Counted from the stretch's first letter, positions 22,445 through 32,174 are shown. The stretch: 64,000 bases of DNA from Actinomycetes bacterium (GCA_021791895.1 JAJYVS010000014.1:1-64000), one strand, 5' to 3'. Notes: a model not told the origin generated them from the sequence alone. Translations and numbers: made by a program.

Positions 22445-23182
22445 TCAGTCGGTTTTTCCGGCCTTTCCGACGGGAGGGGAGGTGCCTTGGTCGACGTCGA
22501 CCCGAGCGGACACCAGCATGTAACCGATCCCGGGCGCCGTATGGATGAGCCGTCCCGAGGGGTCGTCCAGCTTCTGACGGAGACGATGGATGTAGGCGTG
22601 CAGGTACTGCGACTCCCTTCCGTATCCGGGTCCCCAGACCGCCGAGAGGATCATCTCGTGGGTGCAGGTCCGGTTGGTGTGCCTGGCCAAGAAGGCCAGG
22701 ACCTCGAACTCCTTCGCCGTCAGCTCGAGGTCGCGACCCCCAAGGTGGGCGTCTCGGTGGACGAGGTCCAACTCCAGGAGGCCGAGAGAGAGGGACGTCG
22801 GCTGCGAGTGGCCGGCGGCCGCGCTCGATTTGCGTAGTGCGACCCTGAGCCTGGCTTCGAGCTCCCCCATCCCGAACGGCTTGGTGACATAGTCGTTCGC
22901 CCCCCCGTCGAGCGCCGCGATCTTTCGCTCTTCGGAGTCGATCGCCGACAGCACCACGATCGGGACGTCGCTCCACTGGCGGATCCGCCGGCAGACCTCG
23001 AGACCGTCGACGTCGGGCAGACCGAGGTCCAAGATCACGATGTCCGGTGACGAGCGAGCCGTGGCAGCCACGCCCTGATCTCCGTTGGCCGCGGTGACGA
23101 CGTCATGGCCGCCGGAGCGAAGACCGAGACCCAGGGCCCGGAGCAACGAAGGATCGTCGTCGATGACGAGGATCCTCGCCAT
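22445..23182 (-). CDS. kdpE: KdpE, OmpR-family response regulator of the Kdp system
   Basis: A 245-aa response regulator. The receiver has the acidic triad IDDD, phosphoacceptor Asp in VILDLGLPDVDG, and conserved Thr/Lys region VVLSA and KPF. The DNA-binding domain is OmpR/winged-helix type (LTAKEFEVLAFLARH, then YLHAYIHRLRQKL). It should activate kdpFABC when potassium is limiting. The ATG shares one base with the stop of the kinase gene (TGATG). A direct repeat upstream of the kdp operon is a candidate target. Confidence 0.93.
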   Translation of the reverse strand: MARILVIDDDPSLLRALGLGLRSGGHDVVTAANGDQGVAATARSSPDIVILDLGLPDVDGLEVCRRIRQWSDVPIVVLSAIDSEERKIAALDGGANDYVTKPFGMGELEARLRVALRKSSAAAGHSQPTSLSLGLLELDLVHRDAHLGGRDLELTAKEFEVLAFLARHTNRTCTHEMILSAVWGPGYGRESQYLHAYIHRLRQKLDDPSGRLIHTAPGIGYMLVSARVDVDQGTSPPVGKAGKTD

Positions 23183-24648
23183 CAGCTCTTCACCGGGGCT
23201 TGTCTGCTGATCGCCATGGTCAGTGCGAAGCGGGCGCCACCTGTCGGAGCATCCTCCACCCAGATCCGCTCGTTGTGCGCGTCCACGAACGCCTTGACGA
23301 TGGCCAGACCGAGTCCAGCGCGGCCACCGGTGTCGAACTGCACGAAGCTCTGGAACACGGTCTCTCGTTCGGCTGCCGGCACACCCTTGCCCCGGTCGGT
23401 CACCGAGAGGACGACGTGGTCGTCGACGAGCTTCGCGCCGACTTCGATCGCCTCGCCCTCGGGAGCATGGCGGTCGGCGTTGTCGATCAGGTTCGCGAGC
23501 ACCTGCTCCATGAGGATCGGATCCACATCAACGGGGGGGAGCGAGGCCGGGAGGTCGAGGGTGACCTCGCGCTCCCCGAGCGCAGGACGGAGCCCGACCA
23601 GTGCGTTGCCCACCAGGTCCAGGAGGACCGAGGCATGCCGCTCGACCCTGAGGACTCCGCTGTCGTAACGGTTCATGTCGAGGAGGCTGGTCACGAGCCT
23701 GGTTAAGCGGTCCGTCTGGATGTCCAGGAGCGAGTAGAGCTCCCGGGTCTCGGAGTCGGACAGCCGACTGCTCGGATCGAGCAACGTCGACGACGCCACC
23801 TTCATCGTCGCAAGCGGTGTCCGCAGGTCGTGCGAGACCGCTCCGACCAGGTCCCGCCGGACCTTCTCCACCTCTTCGAGCAGCTCGGAACGCATGGCCT
23901 TGGTACGGAGCTGCACTCGCTCCAGTGCCAGGGCAGCGTGGTTGGCGAACGTCCGCAGCACGTCGTCGTCGGCCTCGAGACCCGACAACCCCTTGAGCAC
24001 CAGCATCCCGACCGGTCCGGTCGCGGCGGAGAGCACCAGGATGCGCAACCGAGCCTCCCCGGGCCCCGCCCCGACCGCGACCGGCAAACCCGAGGCCGGC
24101 CCGAGACTGCGGAGATCGTCGTTGGTGAGGAGCGCGCCGGAGGTGGCGACAACCCTCAGTCCGTCTGCGCCGGGGAGCAAAAGGGCGACTCCCTCGACCT
24201 CGAACACCGTCGAGATGGCCCGGACGACCGTCTCGAGCAGCTCTTCGACCGAGCCGTTCTCGACGATCAGCTCGGAGAGGGTGAAGAGGCGTCGGGCCTC
24301 GTTCTCCCGGCGTTGGGAGCTCGTCCGGGCCGCGCTGAGGTGGGCACCCACCTGGGCGACGAGCAGCATCACCACGACGTAGACACCGAGCGGGACCCAG
24401 TTCTGCCCGGCGCCGACGGTCAACGTGTTGTAGGGAGGGATATAAGCGAAGTCGAACACCAAGAACCCGGCCAGCACGCTCGTGATGCCGCCGGCGTAGC
24501 CGCCGACGATCACACCGACGACGACCGGGACCACGAGCACCAGGCCGGGAGTGGCGATGCTCAGGTGCGCCCGGAGCGGCACCATCGCCGCGCCGAGCGC
24601 CACGGCGGTGGCGGCCCCGACGCAAGACCGGAGGACCCTGACGGTCAC
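23182..24648 (-). CDS. kdpD: KdpD C-terminal half: DUF4118-GAF-histidine kinase
   Basis: A 488-aa sensor kinase. Residues 1-110 hold closely packed membrane segments of the DUF4118 type, including PPYNTLTVGAGQNW. A GAF-like region spans about 120-260, then HisKA with AVSHDLRTPLATM, and HATPase_c with NLIDNADRH, DRGKGVP and GLGLAIVKAF. It lacks the KdpD sensor (Walker A) and Usp domains that normally occupy the first 400 residues. Those are encoded separately at 29702-30898, and the two pieces add up to a full-length KdpD. It is the first gene of a two-gene operon with kdpE. Confidence 0.92.
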   Translation of the reverse strand: MTVRVLRSCVGAATAVALGAAMVPLRAHLSIATPGLVLVVPVVVGVIVGGYAGGITSVLAGFLVFDFAYIPPYNTLTVGAGQNWVPLGVYVVVMLLVAQVGAHLSAARTSSQRRENEARRLFTLSELIVENGSVEELLETVVRAISTVFEVEGVALLLPGADGLRVVATSGALLTNDDLRSLGPASGLPVAVGAGPGEARLRILVLSAATGPVGMLVLKGLSGLEADDDVLRTFANHAALALERVQLRTKAMRSELLEEVEKVRRDLVGAVSHDLRTPLATMKVASSTLLDPSSRLSDSETRELYSLLDIQTDRLTRLVTSLLDMNRYDSGVLRVERHASVLLDLVGNALVGLRPALGEREVTLDLPASLPPVDVDPILMEQVLANLIDNADRHAPEGEAIEVGAKLVDDHVVLSVTDRGKGVPAAERETVFQSFVQFDTGGRAGLGLAIVKAFVDAHNERIWVEDAPTGGARFALTMAISRQAPVKS

Positions 24649-24710
24649 GGCACATTGTCCTACAGCGACGACGCCTCGCGACCGCCGGGGCCGGGTCGGT
24701 CAAGGAATTA

Positions 24711-24740
24711 TTCAGACCCGGGGCCGCCTGTTCAGATCCC
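24711..24740 (+). promoter_or_regulatory. Direct repeat upstream of the kdp operon (candidate KdpE site)
   Basis: TTCAGACCCG at 24711 and TTCAGATCCC at 24731 are exactly 20 bp apart, two helical turns, in the 121-bp gap between the divergent kinase gene and the kdp micro-ORF. OmpR-type regulators bind direct repeats in phase, so this fits a KdpE site; no experimental consensus was used. Confidence 0.45.
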
Positions 24741-24769
24741 GTGAAGGCCATGACGATCAGCATGGAGAC

Positions 24770-24853
24770 GTGGCCGATCTCCTGGTCGTCGTGGGAATCA
24801 TCTGCTTCGCCGTCGTCATGCTGGGCCTGATCTGGGCCCTCGACCGGGTGTGA
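24770..24853 (+). CDS. 27-residue membrane micro-protein upstream of kdpF
   Basis: A single hydrophobic helix starting VADLLVVVGIICFAVVML and ending WALDRV. The GTG start has GGAG just upstream, and the TGA overlaps the kdpF start by four bases. Its placement as the first gene of the kdp operon and the 4-bp overlap argue that it is translated. I believe similar tiny ORFs precede kdpF in other actinobacteria, but this should be checked. A role in assembling or stabilising the Kdp complex, as proposed for KdpF, is inference. Confidence 0.6.
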   Translation: MADLLVVVGIICFAVVMLGLIWALDRV

Positions 24854-24939
24854 CTGCGGTCCAGGGACTGCTTCTGGCCGTCTCGATCGCCGTTTTCATC
24901 TATGTGGGCGTGGCCATGTTCAAGCCCGAGTGGTTCTGA
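24850..24939 (+). CDS. kdpF: KdpF, small subunit of the Kdp potassium pump
   Basis: A 29-aa single-helix peptide: it starts [20 protein letters not shown] and ends with the family-typical FKPEWF. KdpF stabilises the KdpABC complex in the membrane. The GTG overlaps the preceding micro-ORF stop (GTGTGA) and the TGA overlaps the kdpA ATG. Confidence 0.9.
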   Translation: MTAVQGLLLAVSIAVFIYVGVAMFKPEWF

Positions 24940-26630
24940 TGGGGTTCTTCTGGACGATCCTCGTCCTGATCGTCCTCTTGGGGATCACCTGGCGATACCT
25001 CGGCGCCTACATGGCCGCCGTCTTCGAGGGTCGGGTGCAGTTCCTGGCCTGGGTGGAGCGACCCTTCTACCGGCTCCTGGGTACCGGGGAGGAGCACGAA
25101 CAAACCTGGAAGCGCTACGCGGGCTCCCTCGTGGTCTTCTCGGCGGTCTCGCTCGCGATCGGCTACCTGCTCCTACGGATCCAGGGATCGCTCTTCCTCA
25201 ATCCCCAGCACCTGGGCGCCGTGCCGCCGGCCCTCAGTTTCAACACGGTCGTCTCCTTCGTGACCAACACGAACTGGCAGAACTACGGCGGCGAGACGAC
25301 CATGTCGTACTTCTCTCAGATCGGCGTGCTGACGGTGCAGCAATTCGTGAGCGCATCGGTCGGCATCGCCGTCGCCATCACACTCGTGCGGGGATTCTCC
25401 CGCCGGAATTCCCCGACCATCGGCAACTTCTGGGTGGACATCACGCGATGCCTCCTCTACATCCTGTTGCCGATCGCCTTCCTCGCCGGCATCCTGATCG
25501 TCGGCCAGGGCGCGGTGCAGACGCTGGCCGGCCCGGTCACGATCCACGACCCCCTGAACGGCGTCACCCAGACCATCCCTCGGGGCCCGGCCGGGTTCAT
25601 GGGGGCCATCATGCAGCTCGGCACCAACGGGGGCGGGTTCTTCAACGCCGATTTGGCCCACCCGTTCGAGAACCCCACCGCGCTGACCAACTTCCTCTAC
25701 ATCTGGCTCACCCTGTCGATCCCGTTCGCCCTGACCTACACCTTCGGAAAGATGGTGAAGAGCGTGCGCCACGGGATGGCGCTCGCCGGGGTCATGGTCA
25801 TCATCTTCGGGTGCTGGGTGACGATCACCGCCTACTCGGAGCACCAAGGGAACCCTGCAGTCGTGGCTGCCGGGGTGACGCAGACGAACACCGGGAACAC
25901 CGAGGGCAAGGAGGTCCGCTTCGGGGACACGACCAGCGCGTTGTTCAACACGTCGATGACCCAGACCTCCGACGGAGCCGTCGACAGCGCGACCGACTCC
26001 TACAACCCCATGGGGGGGTTCGGCGCCCTCACCGGGATGATGCTCGGCGAGGTGACCCCCGGTGGGGTCGGGAGCGGGCTCTACACCCTGCTCATCTACG
26101 CCATCATCGCCGTCTTCATCGGGGGGCTGATGATCGGCCGAACCCCCGAGTACCTGGGCAAGAAGATCCAGGCCAGGGAGGTGAAGCTGGCCGGGCTCGG
26201 GGCGCTCGTCATGCCGCTGATCGTCCTCGTCTTCACGGCGATCGCGGTGTCCGTGCACTCGGGACGGGCCGGTCCGCTCAACGCGGGGCCACACGGGTTC
26301 AGCGAGATCCTCTACGCACTGACCTCACAGGGCAACAACAACGGGTCGGCCATGGCCGGCCTGTCGGGGAACTCGGCCTTCTACAACGTCGTCGGTGGGA
26401 TCGACATGCTGCTCGGTCGGTTCGCCATCATGATCCCCGCCCTCGGCCTCGCCGGCGCCCTGGCGGCGAAGAACGTCGTCCCGGCCTCGCTCGGCACGTT
26501 CCGGACGGACAACTCGATGTTCGTCGGGATGACGATCGGCGTCGTCCTCATCATCGGCGGCCTGACCTTCTTCCCGGCGGTGTCCCTGGGGCCGATCGTC
26601 GAACAGCTGAGCCACGGCAGGTTCTTCTGA
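24939..26630 (+). CDS. kdpA: KdpA, potassium-binding channel-like subunit
   Basis: A 563-aa polytopic membrane protein, the usual KdpA length. Selectivity-filter-like loops are visible: [32 protein letters not shown] and [13 protein letters not shown]. It carries K+ across the membrane and transfers it through the complex. The ATG overlapping the kdpF stop is used; a start 9 bp upstream is possible but less likely. Translationally coupled to kdpB by a TGATG overlap. Confidence 0.97.
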   Translation: MGFFWTILVLIVLLGITWRYLGAYMAAVFEGRVQFLAWVERPFYRLLGTGEEHEQTWKRYAGSLVVFSAVSLAIGYLLLRIQGSLFLNPQHLGAVPPALSFNTVVSFVTNTNWQNYGGETTMSYFSQIGVLTVQQFVSASVGIAVAITLVRGFSRRNSPTIGNFWVDITRCLLYILLPIAFLAGILIVGQGAVQTLAGPVTIHDPLNGVTQTIPRGPAGFMGAIMQLGTNGGGFFNADLAHPFENPTALTNFLYIWLTLSIPFALTYTFGKMVKSVRHGMALAGVMVIIFGCWVTITAYSEHQGNPAVVAAGVTQTNTGNTEGKEVRFGDTTSALFNTSMTQTSDGAVDSATDSYNPMGGFGALTGMMLGEVTPGGVGSGLYTLLIYAIIAVFIGGLMIGRTPEYLGKKIQAREVKLAGLGALVMPLIVLVFTAIAVSVHSGRAGPLNAGPHGFSEILYALTSQGNNNGSAMAGLSGNSAFYNVVGGIDMLLGRFAIMIPALGLAGALAAKNVVPASLGTFRTDNSMFVGMTIGVVLIIGGLTFFPAVSLGPIVEQLSHGRFF

Positions 26631-28714
26631 TGACCCGGATCGACGCCAACCCGCTCGACGGTGGACACGAGGGTCCGGGCGCTCCCACCGTGGCGCGTGG
26701 CGTCGCGCAACCGAGGAGCCTCTTCGACCGCGAGGTGCTCGGTCGGGCGCTCATCGACTCGTTCAAGAAGCTGATCCCGACAACCCAGATCAGAAACCCG
26801 GTCATGTTCGTCGTGCTCGTGGGGACGGCGGTCACGCTCATCGAGGCGATCGCTCGTCCGAACCTCTTCGCCTGGTCGGTCACGATCTGGTTGTTCCTGA
26901 CCGTGATCTTTGCCAACTTCGCCGAGGCGATGGCCGAGGGGAGAGGGAAGGCCCAGGCCGAGACGCTTCGGCGGATGCGGGCCGAGACCGAGGCCCGCCG
27001 GCTCGTCCCCGACGGCACCGAGGAGCGGGTGCCGGCATCGGACCTCGCCAAGGGCGACCTCGTCGTGTGCGAGGCCAACGACGTCATCCCATCGGACGGT
27101 GAGGTCATCGAAGGGATCGCATCGGTGGACGAGTCGGCCATCACCGGGGAGTCGGCGCCGGTCATCCGGGAGTCCGGCGGCGACCGCTCGGCGGTGACCG
27201 GCGGCACCAAGGTCCTGTCGGACCGCATCGTGGTCCGGATCACGGCCGAACGGGGCAGGACCTTCCTCGACCGGATGATCGCCCTCGTCGAGGGGGCCAA
27301 CCGGCAGAAGACGCCCAACGAGATCGCGCTCACCATCCTCCTGGCCGTCCTCACCATCGTCTTCATCCCGGTGGTGGTGACCCTGGAGGCCTTCGGCCAC
27401 TACTCGGGTGCCTCGGTTTCGGTGGTCGTCCTGATCTCCCTGTTGGTGTGCCTGATCCCGACGACCATCGGGGCGCTCTTGTCGGCCATCGGCATCGCCG
27501 GGATGGACCGCCTGGTGCAGCGCAATGTCCTGGCCATGAGCGGGAGAGCGGTGGAGGCCGCCGGCGACGTCCAGACCCTGCTCCTCGACAAGACCGGGAC
27601 GATCACGCTGGGCAATCGCATGGCGTCCTCGTTCTTCCCGGTCGAAGGACTCGACGAGGTGGACCTGGCCGAGGCGGCCCAGCTCGCCTCCCTGGCCGAC
27701 GAGACCCCCGAGGGCCGATCGATCGCGGTGCTGGCGAAGAATCGCTTCGACCTTCGCGAGCGGGAGATCGGAGCGGACCACACCTTCATTCCGTTCTCGG
27801 CCAACACCCGCATGTCCGGTCTCGACATCGACGGGAGGAGGATCCGCAAGGGTGCATCGGAGGCCGTGAAGCGTTGGGCCGTGGAGCAGGGCGGAACGGT
27901 TCCCGCAGACCTCGATCCGATCGTCGAACGGCTCGCCCGGGGCGGCTCGACCCCCCTCGTCGTCGCCGACGGTCCCCGGGTGCTCGGCGTGATCGAGCTG
28001 AAGGACGTGGTGAAGCAGGGGATCCGAGACAAGTTCGAAGAGATGCGACAGATGGGCATCCGCACCGTGATGGTCACCGGCGACAACCCGTTGACCGCGG
28101 CGGCCATAGCCCAGGAGGCAGGGGTCGACGACTTCCTCGCCGAGGCGACCCCCGAAACGAAGATGGACCTCATCCGACGGGAGCAGGAGGGGGGGAAGCT
28201 CGTCGCCATGACCGGCGACGGGACCAACGACGCCCCTGCCCTGGCCCAGGCCGACGTCGGCGTGGCGATGAACACCGGGACGACCGCCGCCAAAGAGGCC
28301 GGGAACATGGTCGACCTCGACTCCAACCCTACGAAGCTCATCGACGTCGTGGAGATCGGCAAGCAGCTGCTGATCACGAGGGGCAGCCTCACCACCTTCT
28401 CGATCGCGAACGACGTCGCCAAGTACTTCGCGATCATCCCGGTGGCCTTCGAGGCGACCTATCCCCAGCTGAAGGCGCTCAACATCATGCACCTCCACAG
28501 CCAGACCAGCGCGGTGATGTCGGCGGTGATCTACAACGCACTGGTCATCGTCGCGCTCATTCCGCTCGCGCTGCGGGGAGTGCGATTCCGCGCCGCGGGG
28601 GCGGCCGCGATCCTCCGGCGCAACGTCTGGATCTACGGGATCGGCGGCATCGTCGTCCCGTTCGTCTTCATCAAGGTCATCGACCTCGTCCTCGTCGCCC
28701 TGCACCTCTACTGA
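26630..28714 (+). CDS. kdpB: KdpB, P-type ATPase subunit of the potassium pump
   Basis: A 694-aa P-type ATPase. Visible are the actuator TGES motif (ITGESAPVI), the phosphorylation loop [11 protein letters not shown], the nucleotide-binding lysine region RKGASE, and the hinge [16 protein letters not shown]. Residues 1-65 are a variable cytoplasmic leader. It energises K+ uptake by ATP hydrolysis. The start ATG shares a base with the kdpA stop. In E. coli a Ser162 in TGES is inhibited by phosphorylation; the TGES Ser is present here. Confidence 0.97.
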   Translation: MTRIDANPLDGGHEGPGAPTVARGVAQPRSLFDREVLGRALIDSFKKLIPTTQIRNPVMFVVLVGTAVTLIEAIARPNLFAWSVTIWLFLTVIFANFAEAMAEGRGKAQAETLRRMRAETEARRLVPDGTEERVPASDLAKGDLVVCEANDVIPSDGEVIEGIASVDESAITGESAPVIRESGGDRSAVTGGTKVLSDRIVVRITAERGRTFLDRMIALVEGANRQKTPNEIALTILLAVLTIVFIPVVVTLEAFGHYSGASVSVVVLISLLVCLIPTTIGALLSAIGIAGMDRLVQRNVLAMSGRAVEAAGDVQTLLLDKTGTITLGNRMASSFFPVEGLDEVDLAEAAQLASLADETPEGRSIAVLAKNRFDLREREIGADHTFIPFSANTRMSGLDIDGRRIRKGASEAVKRWAVEQGGTVPADLDPIVERLARGGSTPLVVADGPRVLGVIELKDVVKQGIRDKFEEMRQMGIRTVMVTGDNPLTAAAIAQEAGVDDFLAEATPETKMDLIRREQEGGKLVAMTGDGTNDAPALAQADVGVAMNTGTTAAKEAGNMVDLDSNPTKLIDVVEIGKQLLITRGSLTTFSIANDVAKYFAIIPVAFEATYPQLKALNIMHLHSQTSAVMSAVIYNALVIVALIPLALRGVRFRAAGAAAILRRNVWIYGIGGIVVPFVFIKVIDLVLVALHLY

Positions 28715-28724
28715 TGGAGACCCG

Positions 28725-29351
28725 GTGATCCTGGCCCAGCTCCGACGTTCGGCCGTCGCCGTCGTGCTTTTCACGCTCGTCTTCGGCTTCCTCTACGCCC
28801 TCTCGGGAACCGGCGTCGCCCAGCTCCTGTTCGCGCACCAGGCGGACGGATCGCTGAGCGCCTACGGGTCGACGTTGATCGGCCAGAACTGGGCGACGGT
28901 CAGGTGCCCCGGACACCCGCTCGGGAGCTGCGTGTTCCACGGCCGACCCGACGACACCGGGCCCTATGCGGCGAACCCGAAGACCCACACCCCGGGCGGG
29001 GACAACCCGCTGGTTGCCGACGGGGTCAAAGGGGAGTCGGGCGCAACCAATCTCGGTCCGCGTTCGAAGACACTCTTGAAGGACACGAGAGCCCTTGTTG
29101 CCTACTGGCACGCGCTCGGCGTCGACCCGACCCCCGATTTGGTCACCACCTCGGGGAGCGGGCTCGATCCGGACATCACGCCCGAGGACGCGATCGTGCA
29201 GATCCCGATGGTCGCCAAGGCCACCGGCATCTCGCCCGCCCGGCTGCGCGGACTGATCGCCAAAGAGACCAGCGGTCCTCAGCTGGGATTTCTCGGTTCG
29301 AGCACGATCGACGTGCTGGCACTGAACGAGGCTCTGGCCAAACTTCGGTGA
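28725..29351 (+). CDS. kdpC: KdpC subunit of the potassium pump
   Basis: A 208-aa protein with one N-terminal transmembrane helix (VAVVLFTLVFGFLYALSG) and an extracytoplasmic domain that includes GSTLIGQNW, PDDTGPYAANP and the C-terminal LLDVLALNEAL-like segment (IDVLALNEALAKL) typical of KdpC. It includes a VTTSGSGLDPDI block, strongly conserved in the family. The GTG start lies 10 bp after kdpB. The stop overlaps the start of the OB-fold gene. Confidence 0.96.
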   Translation: MILAQLRRSAVAVVLFTLVFGFLYALSGTGVAQLLFAHQADGSLSAYGSTLIGQNWATVRCPGHPLGSCVFHGRPDDTGPYAANPKTHTPGGDNPLVADGVKGESGATNLGPRSKTLLKDTRALVAYWHALGVDPTPDLVTTSGSGLDPDITPEDAIVQIPMVAKATGISPARLRGLIAKETSGPQLGFLGSSTIDVLALNEALAKLR

Positions 29352-29686
29352 GCACCGGGACTCCAGACCACGCGACCCCGGCGGGGCTCCCGCTCGTGAC
29401 CGAGCTGGGCCGGGCCGTCCACCGGTGTCGCGTCGCCGTCAGCGCCAGGGTCGTCGCCGTGTCGCGCCCGTCGTCCGGGGACCGGGCTCCCTCGGGGTTC
29501 CGCTGCGTCCTCGACGACGGGACCGGTCAGGTCGATCTCCTGTTCCTCGGGCGCGACCACATCCCGGGCCTGGTGGTCGGTGCCCACTGCCAGGTCGAAG
29601 GGACGGCAAGAATGGAACGCGGTCGGCTCACGGTCTGGAACCCGCTCTACGAGCTGAAACCGACCGACCCCGACCCGAGGGGCTGA
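29348..29686 (+). CDS. OB-fold nucleic-acid-binding-like protein
   Basis: A 112-aa protein whose central part (FRCVLDDGTGQVDLLFLGRD, then VVGAHCQVEGTARME) looks like an OB-fold of the tRNA_anti type, with the DDGTG turn typical of that fold. The GTG overlaps the kdpC stop (GTGA), so it is translationally coupled to kdpC. Its place between kdpC and the KdpD sensor half is unexplained; a regulatory or unrelated role are both possible. Nucleic-acid binding is inferred from the fold only. Confidence 0.7.
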   Translation: MSTGTPDHATPAGLPLVTELGRAVHRCRVAVSARVVAVSRPSSGDRAPSGFRCVLDDGTGQVDLLFLGRDHIPGLVVGAHCQVEGTARMERGRLTVWNPLYELKPTDPDPRG

Positions 29687-29701
29687 GCGAGGAGGTCGGG
29701 C

Positions 29702-30898
29702 ATGGACGAGACGCCGCCCGACAACGCGACGTCACCGTCGACCGATCCGCTCGAGGCGGCGAGGGGCGGACACTTCCGGGTCTACCTGGGCGCGTCAGCC
29801 GGGGTCGGGAAGACCTACGCGATGTTGAACGAGGGTCACCGACGCCTCCAGCGGGGAACCGACGTGGTGATCGGCTTCGTCGAACCGCACGGTCGCCCCC
29901 AGACCGAGGCGATGACGGCCGGATTGGAGGTCGTCCCCTGCAAATCCGTGGAGTACCGGGGCAGCGTCTTCACCGAGATGGACACGGCCGCGCTGCTCGT
30001 CCGCCACCCGACGGTCGCCTTGGTCGACGAGCTTGCCCACACCAACGTCCCTGGGTCCGGAGCTCACGAGAAGCGTTGGCAGGACGTCTTCGACCTCGTG
30101 GACGCGGGGATCGAGGTGATCACGACCGTCAACATCCAACACTTGGAGAGCATCGCCGATGCCGTCGAGGAGATCACCGGTGTCGCGATCAGGGAACGGG
30201 TTCCTGACTGGGTGGTGCGCAGAGCCGACCAGATCGAGCTGGTGGACTCGTCGCCCTGGCAGCTCCGGCGTCGCATGGTGCACGGGAACATCTACCCGCC
30301 GTCCAAGGTCTCCCAGGCGCTCGAGAACTTCTTTCGCACCGACAACCTCATCGCTCTGCGCGAACTCGCCCTTCGGTTCCTGGCCGACGAGACCGAGGAG
30401 CAGTTGCTCGAGCACCTCAGCCGATATCAGACCGGAGTCGTGTGGGAGACGAGCGAGCGGATCCTCGTCGCGGTCATCGCCGCCCCGGGCACCGAGGGGA
30501 TCCTGCGCCGGGCCTCACGGATGGCCGCCCGGATCAAGGCCGACCTCCACGCAGTCCATGTGCACCGGAGCGAAGGGTCCGGCCGTGCCGGCGACGACCA
30601 GCTGGCTCGACTTCGCCAGCTCGCCGAGGACGTCAACGCACACTGGAGGGAACTCGAGTCCGACGATCCGGCCACGACGATCATCGAGTTCGCCAAGCAC
30701 CACCAGATCACCCAGATCGTGATCGGTTCGAGCCAGCGACACCGGTTCCAGGAGCTCCTCGGCGGGGGTTCGGTCGTGCGGAAGGTGTCGCGCCTGGCGG
30801 CCGACGCCGGGATCGACCTGCACATCATCGCCAGGCGTGAAGAGCCCGACGACTCCCCGGTCCGTTCGGGTCGCCCGGGGCCCGAGGAGCGCCCTTGA
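29702..30898 (+). CDS. KdpD N-terminal half: KdpD sensor domain plus Usp domain
   Basis: A 398-aa protein equal to the cytosolic N-terminal part of KdpD. The Walker A loop is GASAGVGKTYAML, a Walker B-like VALVDELAHTN follows, and the family signature TTVNIQHLESI is intact. The last 130 residues form a universal-stress-protein domain (ILVAVIAAPGTE, IVIGSSQRHRFQELLGG). It has no transmembrane or kinase segment. It sits in the kdp operon after the OB-fold gene, while the kinase half is 5 kb away on the other strand. It presumably binds the kinase half in trans or acts alone as an ATP or nucleotide sensor. Confidence 0.93.
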   Translation: MDETPPDNATSPSTDPLEAARGGHFRVYLGASAGVGKTYAMLNEGHRRLQRGTDVVIGFVEPHGRPQTEAMTAGLEVVPCKSVEYRGSVFTEMDTAALLVRHPTVALVDELAHTNVPGSGAHEKRWQDVFDLVDAGIEVITTVNIQHLESIADAVEEITGVAIRERVPDWVVRRADQIELVDSSPWQLRRRMVHGNIYPPSKVSQALENFFRTDNLIALRELALRFLADETEEQLLEHLSRYQTGVVWETSERILVAVIAAPGTEGILRRASRMAARIKADLHAVHVHRSEGSGRAGDDQLARLRQLAEDVNAHWRELESDDPATTIIEFAKHHQITQIVIGSSQRHRFQELLGGGSVVRKVSRLAADAGIDLHIIARREEPDDSPVRSGRPGPEERP

Positions 30899-32094
30899 CC
30901 TCGAGCACGCCCCGATCCGGACCATCGTGGCCACCAGGGGCTCACCGGCGCGCCGGCGTCGGCGTCCGGGTCTGGATCGTGCTCGCGGCGTTCCTGGCGG
31001 TGGTCGCCCCGGCCGACCTCGTCCTTGGGCCGAGCGCCGGTGCCGCGACCGCCCCTTCGACGAGCCCCAGCGCGGTGACGTGGCTGTGCCGGACGGGACC
31101 AGCCCCCGACCCGTGCCGGTACCCGGAATCGGCGCGCTCGGTGGCGGCGGACGGCACCTCCGTCGTGGAGGACGCGTATCCGGCGGCCCACTCGGCCTTC
31201 GACTGCTTCTACGTCTATCCGACCGTCACCGCGACGGCCGGCTCGGCCAACGCCACCACCGACGTCACCCCGGCGATCGAAGCGGCCGCGGTGGCCCAGG
31301 CGTCGCGCTTCTCGCGCGTCTGCAACGTCTGGGCCCCCACCTACCGGCAACGGACCGAGGCCTCGCTGGCCAACGGGCTCGGCGCCGACCGGCACGCCAA
31401 CCTCGTCTCCTACGACAGCCTGCTCGCCGGCTGGAAGGCCTACCTGGCCCACGACAACCACGGGCGGCCGATCGTCTTCATCGGGCATTCGCAGGGCGCG
31501 GTCAACCTCATCAGGCTCCTGCGTTCCCAGGTGGACCGGAACCCGAGGCTCCGCTCGAAGATGGTGGTGGCGATCCTGCTCGGCGGCAACGTCCAGGTCC
31601 CCCGGGGCAAGGTCGTCGGCGGCACGTTCGCCCACATCCCCGCGTGCACCACCCCCGGCCAGACCGGTTGCGTGATCGCCTACTCGAGCTTCTCGACCGT
31701 CCCGCCGAAGCACTCGTTGTTCGGCCGGGCCGGTTCGGGCGTGAGCCTGCAGTCCGGGCAGACCACGGCGAAGGGCCAGCAGGTCCTCTGCACCAACCCG
31801 GCCCGGCTCGGCAGCCGTCGGTCCCAGCCGCTGACGCCGTACTTCCTGGCACCGGCGAGCTCGGCACAGCCCTGGGTGACCTACCCCGGCCTCTACCGCG
31901 CCACCTGCGAGTCGAAGGGGGGTGCCACCTGGTTGGAGGTCTCGTCGCGCCCGGGGGACCCCCGGCCGGTGGTCGCCCCCACCTTGGGTCCGACCTGGGG
32001 ACTGCACCTCGATGACGTCAACCTGGCCCTCGGCGACCTGGTCAACGACGTCGCGAAGGCCGAAGCGGCCTACGCCGCCCGGCGTCGCCCGTGA
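30895..32094 (+). CDS. Secreted DUF3089 lysophospholipase-like protein
   Basis: A 399-aa protein with a signal-anchor-like segment (VWIVLAAFLAVVAPADLVLG) after a basic leader, then a DUF3089 alpha/beta-hydrolase domain: the FYVYPTVT strand, the nucleophile elbow GHSQGAVNL, and the CNVWAPTYRQ block typical of the family. Several Cys probably form disulfides outside the cell. The TTG at 30895 overlaps the preceding stop (TTGA); an internal GTG could be used instead. Substrate unknown, possibly a lipid ester. Confidence 0.83.
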   Translation: MTSSTPRSGPSWPPGAHRRAGVGVRVWIVLAAFLAVVAPADLVLGPSAGAATAPSTSPSAVTWLCRTGPAPDPCRYPESARSVAADGTSVVEDAYPAAHSAFDCFYVYPTVTATAGSANATTDVTPAIEAAAVAQASRFSRVCNVWAPTYRQRTEASLANGLGADRHANLVSYDSLLAGWKAYLAHDNHGRPIVFIGHSQGAVNLIRLLRSQVDRNPRLRSKMVVAILLGGNVQVPRGKVVGGTFAHIPACTTPGQTGCVIAYSSFSTVPPKHSLFGRAGSGVSLQSGQTTAKGQQVLCTNPARLGSRRSQPLTPYFLAPASSAQPWVTYPGLYRATCESKGGATWLEVSSRPGDPRPVVAPTLGPTWGLHLDDVNLALGDLVNDVAKAEAAYAARRRP

Positions 32095-32102
32095 CCTCGG
32101 AG

Positions 32103-32174
32103 TCAGAACGTCCGCTTGCGGGTCGCCCGTCGCTGGATGAACAGGCGGATCAGCTTGCGGATCAAAAAGACCAT
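32103..32174 (-). CDS. Possible 23-residue basic amphipathic peptide
   Basis: A short minus-strand ORF begins MVFLIRKLIRLFIQRR and ends with RTF, forming a strongly basic amphipathic helix. It lies alone in the gap between two plus-strand genes, with only a weak TAGGG upstream. Nothing else supports it, so it may be chance. Confidence 0.25.
   Translation of the reverse strand: MVFLIRKLIRLFIQRRATRKRTF

Noticed and set aside
24902-28714. A 1,270-codon frame starting inside kdpF and running through kdpA out of frame
   Set aside because: Only its last 695 codons are coding, as kdpB from the ATG at 26630. The front is an out-of-frame shadow of kdpA with Arg/Pro-rich composition.
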